From the NCBI GenBank assembly GCA_964532715.1, contig CAZHIX010000038.1, forward strand, positions 1 to 12,079: a stretch of 12,079 bases of DNA, given 5' to 3'. Below, piece after piece: positions 1 to 5,594 of this stretch. Position 1 is the first letter of the stretch. Each line of letters starts with the position of its first letter. Under the pieces are notes generated by a model. The model searched no databases and was not told where the DNA came from. It saw only the letters and a program-made list of their open reading frames with translations. Source of the DNA: 1-14-0-10-45-29 sp964532715. Lineage in GTDB: Archaea; Micrarchaeota; Micrarchaeia; Anstonellales; Anstonellaceae. The position numbers and the translations under genes were made by a program.

Positions 1-1315
1 TCATTCTTCTCAAAGCTTGCGCCGCTGTATCTGCGTGGAATGTGGAATAAACTGAATGTCCTGTGTGCATAGCTTCAAATGCAACTTCTGCTTCTTTTTG
101 TTTTCTAATTTCTCCTACAAGAATACGGTCAGGACGCATACGAAGTGATGTAACTATCAAATCAAGCATCGTAACTCTACCTTGTCCTTCTGGATTTTTT
201 TGTCTTGTAAGTAGCGGAACCCAGTTCCACTGATGACTTGGAAGCATAAGTTCGCGCGTATCCTCTATTGTGAGAATTCTTTGATTTGGCGGTATAAAAG
301 AAGCTAAAGAATTAAGTGCAGATGTTTTTCCTGATGCAGTACCTCCAATTACCATCATATTTAATTCATAATGAAATGCTTGCCAAAGCATAGCTGCCAT
401 TTCAAGATTCATGGTATGATATGGTTCAGATATCAATCTTATTATTGTCCAAGGAACTCTTGCAAATCTACGAATCGTTATAGTATTTCCATGTGATGAA
501 ATAGGAGAAAGAGTTGCGCAAACACGGTCTCCGGTTTCAAGTCTTGCATCAAGAATCGGATCAAGTGTGGTGATCTGTCTACCTACTTTATGCGCAATTT
601 GAGAGGCATAATTCATAATCGCAGGTTCGTTGGGCATGTATATGTTTGTCTTTAGCCATCCGTATTTTCTATGGTATACTGCTATGGGTTGAGCTGAATT
701 ATTCACTGATATTTCCTCAAGCCTATCATCTCTGTTGAGCAAATCTAATTCTCCAAGACCAAACATGGAGTGCAAAAGCAATCCTGAAAGCATATCTGTA
801 GTCTCTACTCCAAATTCAAATTTAGATAAGAACTTTTTTATACTATCAAAAAATTTTGTTCGGGTGGAAACCATTTTTTCAACATCAGCTACTTCTGATG
901 CTTCTGGGGGTATATCTTTAATCAGCTGTTCTTTTATCTGATCAAGAAAAGTTCGTGTAGCTACAGACAGTTCAATGAGTGCTAATTTGTATAATTTATA
1001 TTGGTCATATTCAATTATCTCAACAGTTGCCGGAACCGAATCTGCTCTGAACGTATACGAATCAAGTATTTTTCTATTGGAAGCCTCCTCAGACTCTTTT
1101 TTGTCATCTGTCGGAGTTTTAATTAATATCAGAGTCGGTTGTTGCATTATGTTTAGTGGATAGTTAATCTGCAATACTCCTGCCTGTTCCAAAACAGATG
1201 CTATTGCTTCAGTAGCATTCATTGAAAGTTGTAATGAAGATGCCATCCGATTTAGTGTCGGATTCTTATCTTTTTTTAGCTGAACAATGAATCTGTCAAT
1301 TTTGGTTGTAAGCAT
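1..1315 (-). CDS. Type IV pilus/archaellum/type II secretion-like assembly ATPase, partial (3' end outside window)
   Basis: Cytoplasmic hexameric ATPase of the PilB/GspE/ArlI/TadA superfamily, which powers assembly or secretion through an inner-membrane platform. I read 438 codons on the minus strand with no stop before the left edge, so the C-terminus is missing. Residues about 18-55 look like a winged-helix domain. The middle (about 180-300) fits the usual N-terminal secretion-ATPase domain. The ATPase core follows: Walker A GGTASGKT at 324-331, Asp box TIEDTREL at 349-356, Walker B ILVGE at 398-402, His box around 417-427 (HTGHSVYSTFH). The Walker A wording and the winged helix point to the archaeal branch; pilus, archaellum and secretion roles cannot be separated here. 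The ATG at 1315 lies 25 bases after a TATA-like element, which suggests a leaderless mRNA. The four pilin-like genes at 2087-4382 on the same strand are likely partners, though a plus-strand gene lies between. Confidence 0.93.
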   Translation of the reverse strand, partial: MLTTKIDRFIVQLKKDKNPTLNRMASSLQLSMNATEAIASVLEQAGVLQINYPLNIMQQPTLILIKTPTDDKKESEEASNRKILDSYTFRADSVPATVEIIEYDQYKLYKLALIELSVATRTFLDQIKEQLIKDIPPEASEVADVEKMVSTRTKFFDSIKKFLSKFEFGVETTDMLSGLLLHSMFGLGELDLLNRDDRLEEISVNNSAQPIAVYHRKYGWLKTNIYMPNEPAIMNYASQIAHKVGRQITTLDPILDARLETGDRVCATLSPISSHGNTITIRRFARVPWTIIRLISEPYHTMNLEMAAMLWQAFHYELNMMVIGGTASGKTSALNSLASFIPPNQRILTIEDTRELMLPSHQWNWVPLLTRQKNPEGQGRVTMLDLIVTSLRMRPDRILVGEIRKQKEAEVAFEAMHTGHSVYSTFHADTAAQALRRM

Positions 1316-1333
1316 GGGCAAAGAACAGTTGTA

Positions 1334-1345
1334 TTAAATTTAAAG
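1334..1345 (-). promoter_or_regulatory. TATA box of the assembly ATPase gene
   Basis: On the minus strand this reads CTTTAAATTTAA, close to the archaeal CTTTAWATA-type box. Its centre is about 25 bases before the ATG at 1315, so transcription would begin at or next to the start codon. No Shine-Dalgarno sequence is visible between box and ATG. Confidence 0.6.
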
Positions 1346-1495
1346 CTTTTGGAATTAGCAAATACTCTTTTTGCGTGTTTCGTATCTCAATTTTAAAATT
1401 TCAATAGAGTGTTGCATAATTAAACGCAAAATTTAGTCAAATTCAATTCGTGGATTTGTGCAAAAATTGTTGTTTTCCAAAAAAGGTGGCTCAGA

Positions 1496-1546
1496 TATAA
1501 AACGCAACAGGCTAATCTCAACTTAAAACAAAGTAATAAAAATAAT
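1496..1546 (+). promoter_or_regulatory. Candidate promoter elements of the PH-domain gene
   Basis: Two AT-rich boxes precede the gene. TATAAAAC at 1496-1503 would start transcription near 1525 and leave a leader of about 40 bases without a visible ribosome binding site. TAATAAAAATAAT at 1534-1546 is centred 26 bases before the ATG at 1566 and would give a leaderless mRNA, as seen for other genes here. I cannot tell which is used. The rest of the 1316-1565 gap is AT-rich and shows no gene; it holds a 12-base palindrome AATTTTAAAATT at 1389-1400 and a weak distant inverted repeat (1369-1376 with 1424-1431). Confidence 0.4.
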
Positions 1547-1565
1547 CACACTTCATGTGTATTAC

Positions 1566-2054
1566 ATGAAATTGCGTCCAAGTATCCATGGGTTTTATTT
1601 GAAAAACTATGTTTATTTCACATTACTCAGCGTTCTTTTATTTTTTGCGTCTTTGTATGTATTGGTGCGCACTCTCGATTATCTATTATTTTTTATTCTG
1701 TTAATATCTTCTATTCTACTGGTTGCAATAGGTGTATTTCATAGCATAATAAACTCAAAAACAACTTATATTGAGCTAAACGACGATGAGCTTGTTTATG
1801 ATAATGGAATATTTAGTCATCATCGTGTTTCTGCCCCAGTATCAAGAATAACGGACACGAAAATTCAGCGCACATTTCTTGATAGACTCACTGGTATTGC
1901 AGACTTACTTGTAAATACCTCCGGAACTGCATCTGTTGAGATTTATGCAAACGATTTTTCTTTTAGTGAGCTTTCAAGTTTACATTCTGAACTTAGATCT
2001 TTAATTAAAAAACACGATTCCAAAGACAACCCCAACTCTGTTGCTAAAACATAA
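1566..2054 (+). CDS. Membrane protein with bacterial-type PH (bPH2/YdbS-like) domain
   Basis: A 162-residue membrane protein. Two hydrophobic segments (about residues 12-35 and 39-57) form a hairpin close to the N-terminus, followed by a soluble domain (about 65-150) with the pattern of the PF03703 bPH2 family: an IELNDDELVYDNG strand pair, a basic/hydrophobic stretch around SRITDTKIQRTFLDRLTGI, and then LLVNTSG. Family members are small membrane-anchored proteins of mostly unknown function. An in-frame GTG at 1557 would add three residues; I prefer ATG 1566 because it sits 26 bases after an AT-rich box. The gene converges on the pilin operon with a 32-base gap. A role near the neighbouring pilus/secretion genes is possible from position only. 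Confidence 0.8.
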   Translation: MKLRPSIHGFYLKNYVYFTLLSVLLFFASLYVLVRTLDYLLFFILLISSILLVAIGVFHSIINSKTTYIELNDDELVYDNGIFSHHRVSAPVSRITDTKIQRTFLDRLTGIADLLVNTSGTASVEIYANDFSFSELSSLHSELRSLIKKHDSKDNPNSVAKT

Positions 2055-2086
2055 ATTCTGAATTCAATTAATCTTGTTCTATTTAT

Positions 2087-3037
2087 TCACTTTCTTTTGA
2101 CTGGTAAATAGCCACTATATTGTGAATTCATATACTTTAGACTTGCATTTATTGGGATGAACAAGTGTTGTTCTTTATCGTATGTATAATCTAAAACAAC
2201 GCTCAAATTCCATTTACAAAAAACATCTTGTTTTGAAGTCTGATGCAAATCACTTATGTTCAATATATTTGGGGTCTGGAGGTTGAAATAAAACTGTTGC
2301 GTCATATATTCAGTCGGCGGTAATCCTGTGGTGTATGTATAATTTGTATAAAATACTTGTGAACTTAACTGATTAAAATTTGTGTGACATACTTGAGAGT
2401 TGCCCTCATCATCGTTATATATAATATCCACTATTTTTGTCTGAGTGGGGTCATTTTGCCAACACGAATAATAAAAATCGCTATATGTATCTGGTGCATC
2501 GCAATAGATATCCATTATTATATGGCTAAACTCGTAATCTGAAGGTATTGCTAATAATGCAACATCACGTTGTGAATTGCTATTGTCATGCGTATAATTT
2601 ATTTTATCACTTGTTTGATAATAAATTCCACTTGAATTTGGCAATGCAACATTTAGTGCGCACGATAAATTGTTTGTGTTTGCCCAAGTATTCTCATAAA
2701 ACGTCTTAAATCCTCTCAAATCAGCTCGTGATATTCCTGATCCGGACGGTGCAAATGCAAAACCATTATCCTCAAAACTTATTGTCAAATGAGTATCATT
2801 TCTTTGCATGTCTGCTTTGACTCCAAGTGCACGTTGCGCGTTTGTTGCTAGCTCATCCAATCTTGAATTTAAAATCTGTGCATCACTTACTGAAAAAAAG
2901 TATGGGTCATGACGATTGTTATGTTCTGATAAATAAATGCTATAATCTAACAAAACTGAAGATAAAATAAATATCGTTATTGTGAATATTATGCCCTTTC
3001 TAACTTTACTATTTGTGTTCGTTTTATTTTCTTGCAT
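2087..3037 (-). CDS. Large pilin-like exported protein (possible tip/minor pilin), lacks the acidic residue
   Basis: A 316-residue protein of no family I recognise. The N-terminus is basic and ends in VRKG, followed directly by a hydrophobic helix (IIFTITIFILSSVLLD), which fits a class III (archaellin/prepilin) signal cut after the Gly. Unlike the three genes before it, there is no Glu or Asp at positions 5-6 of the predicted mature protein. The remaining roughly 280 residues are polar, rich in Tyr, Asn and Ser, and carry eight N-x-S/T sequons and four cysteines, as expected for an extracellular glycosylated domain. It is the last and largest member of the operon, and its ATG overlaps the end of the previous gene by 14 bases. 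The size and missing acid recall GspK, the tip pseudopilin of type II secretion; that is analogy, not homology I can show. Confidence 0.75.
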   Translation of the reverse strand: MQENKTNTNSKVRKGIIFTITIFILSSVLLDYSIYLSEHNNRHDPYFFSVSDAQILNSRLDELATNAQRALGVKADMQRNDTHLTISFEDNGFAFAPSGSGISRADLRGFKTFYENTWANTNNLSCALNVALPNSSGIYYQTSDKINYTHDNSNSQRDVALLAIPSDYEFSHIIMDIYCDAPDTYSDFYYSCWQNDPTQTKIVDIIYNDDEGNSQVCHTNFNQLSSQVFYTNYTYTTGLPPTEYMTQQFYFNLQTPNILNISDLHQTSKQDVFCKWNLSVVLDYTYDKEQHLFIPINASLKYMNSQYSGYLPVKRK

Positions 3038-3464
3038 AATGAATCGCCTTTATCCAAAATATATTCACTTCTGTCTTGTTTGTTCGGTTTAAGTATGTAG
3101 AATATCGTGTTTTTACTATCGTGTCCCAACTAAATTCGCAATTTTGTGCGCTATATGTATAAATCAAATTTGTTGGTGTTTGACTATTATTATATATTTC
3201 AATTTGTGTGCATATTGATGCAGGGATAGATTCACTAATATTTCTTATCTTTGAATCGTTTGAATTTTTCATAAATATCTCAATAGCATTCGTTTTTTCA
3301 AGTGCACTCAATGTCGCATCTGCATAATCATCAAGTATTCTATCACTTTGTGTAGTTTTAGTCGGTATTTGATCTATGTCAGAAATTAGCAAGAAAACCA
3401 AGAAAAGAACGGTTGCGCCAAGCAATGCTTCAATTGAAAAAATAAATCCTTTACTTATTCCCAT
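3024..3464 (-). CDS. Pilin-like protein with class III signal peptide
   Basis: A 146-residue single-anchor protein. After a six-residue basic start ending in SKG comes FIFSIEALLGATVLFLVFLL, a typical pilin-like N-terminal helix. If prepilin peptidase cuts after the Gly, the Glu is at mature position 6 rather than the usual 5. The domain that follows has two cysteines (ICTQIE and NCEFSW) that could form a disulfide, and five N-x-S/T sequons, so it is likely exported and glycosylated. Start choice is firm: AGGGTG lies five bases before the ATG at 3464. The gene overlaps its upstream neighbour by 10 bases and its downstream neighbour by 14, which suggests translational coupling. Probably a minor subunit of an archaeal type IV pilus-like structure; the family is not identified. 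Confidence 0.82.
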   Translation of the reverse strand: MGISKGFIFSIEALLGATVLFLVFLLISDIDQIPTKTTQSDRILDDYADATLSALEKTNAIEIFMKNSNDSKIRNISESIPASICTQIEIYNNSQTPTNLIYTYSAQNCEFSWDTIVKTRYSTYLNRTNKTEVNIFWIKAIHYARK

Positions 3465-4009
3465 ACGCGCACCCTAACTATTACTGTCTCATTTTTGTAA
3501 ACCGCCGGTTTTTGTATCGTACTTAGAACAAAATCGTCATCTACTGGAGCCTGTCCCATCACTGAAACATTAGTTCCGTTTAAATAATAAATTCTAATAT
3601 CTGCGTCGTATGGGGAGATTCCCATTTTTTCTGTGCAATTTTTATACGTCTGTGTTTGATTATAATAATATCCAAGTGCTACAAGTTTTCTCTCATCTAT
3701 ATTTGAATGTGAATCTGCAACTCCTATTCCCTTTAATTGTTGAGAATTTGGGCTTATATTCAAAGCACCCCAATGCGATGGAAATCCTGGGGAATCGCAA
3801 ATAGATTTTATTGCTTTTTGTGCTGAAATAAATGCTTTGAATTCATCAAGTTCTGCCGTAGTCGTTTGAACTTTTGAAAACCAGCTCAAATACAAAATAG
3901 CTATCAACACTACAAATATCGCAATTGAAAAAACAAAGTCTAACGTGGTCATCTGTGCTTTTTTATATGATAATCTTGATCTATTGCGATAACGAGACGT
4001 TTGTTCCAT
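3455..4009 (-). CDS. Pilin-like protein with class III signal peptide and PG.P..W motif
   Basis: A 184-residue protein with a long basic leader (MEQTSRYRNRSRLSYKKA) followed by QMTTLDFVFSIAIFVVLI, a class III signal cleavable between Ala18 and Gln19. The acidic Asp is at mature position 6. Downstream, ICDSPGFPSHWG matches a C-x-x-PG-x-P-x-x-W pattern that recurs in archaeal pilin-like proteins, and a second Cys (KNCTEK) may pair with it. Six sequons occur after the helix. The sequence IRIYYLNGTNVS closely resembles the C-terminal IRVMFNGTNVS of the gene before it, which suggests the two are paralogues. The ATG at 4009 lies inside the previous gene (29-base overlap). Likely a minor pilin; exact role unknown. 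Confidence 0.82.
   Translation of the reverse strand: MEQTSRYRNRSRLSYKKAQMTTLDFVFSIAIFVVLIAILYLSWFSKVQTTTAELDEFKAFISAQKAIKSICDSPGFPSHWGALNISPNSQQLKGIGVADSHSNIDERKLVALGYYYNQTQTYKNCTEKMGISPYDADIRIYYLNGTNVSVMGQAPVDDDFVLSTIQKPAVYKNETVIVRVRVWE
3470..3475 (-). promoter_or_regulatory. Shine-Dalgarno site of the third pilin-like gene
   Basis: AGGGTG on the minus strand, five bases before the ATG at 3464 and inside the 3' end of the upstream gene. It shows that this operon-internal gene uses an SD signal, in contrast to the leaderless first genes of the window. Confidence 0.55.
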
Positions 4010-4382
4010 TAAACATTACCCTTATATTCCAAATGTCATTTGTAGACTCAAATCTGTTTATGCATCTACCAATAGTTGGAGATACCGCAAATGTCTGATT
4101 TGATACTCCAAACGAAATTATCTGTGAACCAGACGCAACAATTCTTTGTTGTGGTGTTGAACCAATTTTTAATGATAAATCAGACCCCCTACCAATAATC
4201 ATTGCCCAATCAGTTGCATCTGAAATTTTTGCACTTATTTTTTCTCCCTCAAAAACAGATGTCAGATTTACCATTCTACTTTGCATATCAAATGATAATT
4301 GATACATTGCAAAAAATATTATTAACAAAACTGCCAAGCATACTGTGTACTCAATGCTTATCTGTGCAAGTTTATGTTTCAT
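3981..4382 (-). CDS. Archaeal class III signal peptide (DUF361-type) pilin
   Basis: A 133-residue small pilin. The N-terminus MKHKLA is followed by QISIEYTVCLAVLLIIFF, the Q-x-S-x-E motif of archaeal pilins with class III signals: predicted cleavage before Gln, with Glu at mature position 5 as in canonical type IV pilins. A short globular part follows with four N-x-S/T sequons; the protein ends only a few residues after FNGTNVS. This is the best candidate in the set for a major-pilin-like subunit, although its position as first of four also fits a minor pilin. I chose ATG 4382: it starts immediately before the short signal peptide and has GTGAT about 10 bases upstream. An in-frame GTG at 4397 would add five residues. 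It lies 17 bases after the Trm5-like gene, so they share a transcript. Confidence 0.85.
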   Translation of the reverse strand: MKHKLAQISIEYTVCLAVLLIIFFAMYQLSFDMQSRMVNLTSVFEGEKISAKISDATDWAMIIGRGSDLSLKIGSTPQQRIVASGSQIISFGVSNQTFAVSPTIGRCINRFESTNDIWNIRVMFNGTNVSLSQ

Positions 4383-4392
4383 CACTGTGTCT

Positions 4393-4397
4393 ATCAC
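4393..4397 (-). promoter_or_regulatory. Possible Shine-Dalgarno site deciding the first pilin start
   Basis: GTGAT on the minus strand matches part of the archaeal SD consensus (AGGTGAT) and lies 10 bases before the ATG at 4382. If it is the SD site, the GTG at 4397 that it contains is not the start codon. Confidence 0.35.
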
Positions 4398-4399
4398 AC

Positions 4400-5452
4400 T
4401 TATCTTTTTATTACCTTTATATCTGCTCTAACCTGCGTTTTTTGTTTTGAAAAAGGTCTTACTACTTTTATATGTAAAAGTTTGATACAAACTCCTATCT
4501 TTTTTGCAATACTATTTGCTTGTAAAAATGGTTTTTTTATATCCTGTGTGGGTGCAAAAAAATACAGCTGTATTACTCCATTTGATTTTGAAGATTTTAG
4601 TGCCCATTCAAAAAATTGCATAGACGCACTTGGATGAGGCATCAATATGCGATCCGCCCAACTATTATATTTTGGTTGTTGCAACTCATATAAAACATCT
4701 GCGTTTATTGCATCAATTTTTGAACACTTGTTCAATTCTATATTCTCCAATGCAAGTTTGTGGGCGTGTGCATTAAGTTCAATTGCAATTATTTTTTTTG
4801 GTTTGGCATGTTTTTCAATAACTATCGGATACGGGCAAATTCCTGAGAATAAAACTAATATGTTTTCGTTTGGTTTTACTTGAGAAGCAATATCAAGTCT
4901 ATCGTGTGAGAATCTATTTGTGTAATAAGTCTTATTCAAATCTACTATGAATTTGCATCCAGACTCCACACAAATCGTTTTTGTTGTTTTTTTGCCTGCA
5001 ATTGGTTTTATTTTACGTATTCTGTATTTTCCCTTAGTTGCCGAAGTCTTAATCGCAATTGTTTTGATTTTTTTGTTTGAGTTTAAAATTTCATTTGCAA
5101 TTAAAGTTTGTTTATGTTCAAGCTTAGCTGGAATATCCAAAATGGCAATATCCCCAACTAAATCGTATGAGGAAAAAATTGATTTTTGTTCGTCTATAGT
5201 TAATTTGTTTGATAAGAGCTCCTTTAGTGGTTTGACTTTCTGTGGTTGTTCAATTGCATTTTTAGTTACGAGTTTTGCTCCACTAATTTTTGATTTCACT
5301 TCAGAGATTTTCTCATTTAATAATGGAAAATAAATGTAGTCTCTTGATTTTTGCACTTTCATTTTTTTGTTGAGAGCTTGAAGTGAGATTAAGATACTTT
5401 GAGCCTCTTGTGCTTGTTTTGGAGCAATTTTTAGATGCAAACATCTTTTCAT
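4400..5452 (-). CDS. Trm5-family tRNA (guanine37-N1)-methyltransferase-like protein
   Basis: A 350-residue SAM-dependent methyltransferase of the Trm5/Tyw2 family; Trm5 makes m1G at position 37 of tRNA, which prevents frameshifting. All three parts are present: an N-terminal D1-like tRNA-binding region (about 1-60), a D2-like region with SYDLVGDIAIL (95-105) and ESGCKFIVDL (163-172), and a Rossmann domain with motif I LFSGICPYPI (201-210), motif II AIELNAHAHKLALENIELNK (223-242) and motif IV DRILMPHPS (267-275). Motif IV normally reads NLP or NPP in well-studied Trm5 proteins, with a catalytic Asn; here it is MPHP, so activity or specificity may differ, and a wyosine-pathway role (Tyw2-like) cannot be excluded. 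The start at 5452 lies 26 bases after a TATA-like box. It heads the pilin operon, which is an unusual partner. Confidence 0.85.
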   Translation of the reverse strand: MKRCLHLKIAPKQAQEAQSILISLQALNKKMKVQKSRDYIYFPLLNEKISEVKSKISGAKLVTKNAIEQPQKVKPLKELLSNKLTIDEQKSIFSSYDLVGDIAILDIPAKLEHKQTLIANEILNSNKKIKTIAIKTSATKGKYRIRKIKPIAGKKTTKTICVESGCKFIVDLNKTYYTNRFSHDRLDIASQVKPNENILVLFSGICPYPIVIEKHAKPKKIIAIELNAHAHKLALENIELNKCSKIDAINADVLYELQQPKYNSWADRILMPHPSASMQFFEWALKSSKSNGVIQLYFFAPTQDIKKPFLQANSIAKKIGVCIKLLHIKVVRPFSKQKTQVRADIKVIKR

Positions 5453-5474
5453 AAAATAAAAAGAAAAATGTACG

Positions 5475-5482
5475 TAATAAGC
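5475..5482 (-). promoter_or_regulatory. TATA box of the Trm5-pilin operon
   Basis: GCTTATTA on the minus strand, centred about 26 bases before the ATG at 5452, so the mRNA is probably leaderless. The adjacent upstream bases, where the BRE would lie, are occupied by the first TAACTAGT repeat. Confidence 0.5.
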
Positions 5483-5483
5483 T

Positions 5484-5509
5484 TAACTAGTCTGAAAGCT
5501 AACTAGTTA
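5484..5509. repeat. Direct repeat of TAACTAGT, operator-like, upstream of the Trm5-pilin operon
   Basis: TAACTAGT occurs at 5484-5491 and again at 5500-5507, 16 bases apart; the second copy extends to a perfect 10-base palindrome TAACTAGTTA (5500-5509), and each copy contains the palindrome ACTAGT. The pair lies directly upstream of the TATA box for the minus-strand operon, overlapping the BRE position. This placement suits a transcription-factor site; the factor is unknown. Confidence 0.45.
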
Positions 5510-5510
5510 T

Positions 5511-5533
5511 CTAAAAAAACACAAAAAAATCAG
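5511..5533 (-). terminator. Oligo-T terminator after leucyl-tRNA synthetase
   Basis: On the minus strand there are two runs of seven T (5522-5528 and 5512-5518), about 65-85 bases after the LeuRS stop codon and just before the next promoter. Archaeal RNA polymerase terminates at such T-runs without needing a hairpin. A short weak stem (TAGTGT 5543-5548 with ACACTA 5569-5574) lies between. Confidence 0.5.
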
Positions 5534-5594
5534 AATGGATTTTAGTGTGTATTATGTAATGTGTTTTTACACTACCGAAAATAACAAACCAACC

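Noticed and set aside
1369..1431. Inverted repeat TTTTGCGT ... ACGCAAAA in the ATPase-PH gap
   Set aside because: Eight base pairs with a loop of nearly 50 in AT-rich DNA is not convincing as an RNA structure or operator.
1484..1510. tRNA-like GGTGGCTCAG stretch
   Set aside because: It resembles a D-arm fragment, but no acceptor stem, anticodon stem or T-arm can be folded around it.
4202..5333. Several plus-strand frames of 78-128 codons opposite the pilin and Trm5 genes
   Set aside because: Antisense shadows of well-supported genes, with no promoter or start signal of their own.
5543..5574. TAGTGT/ACACTA hairpin downstream of leucyl-tRNA synthetase as a structured RNA
   Set aside because: Only six base pairs with a 20-base AT-rich loop; the T-runs that follow explain termination without it.
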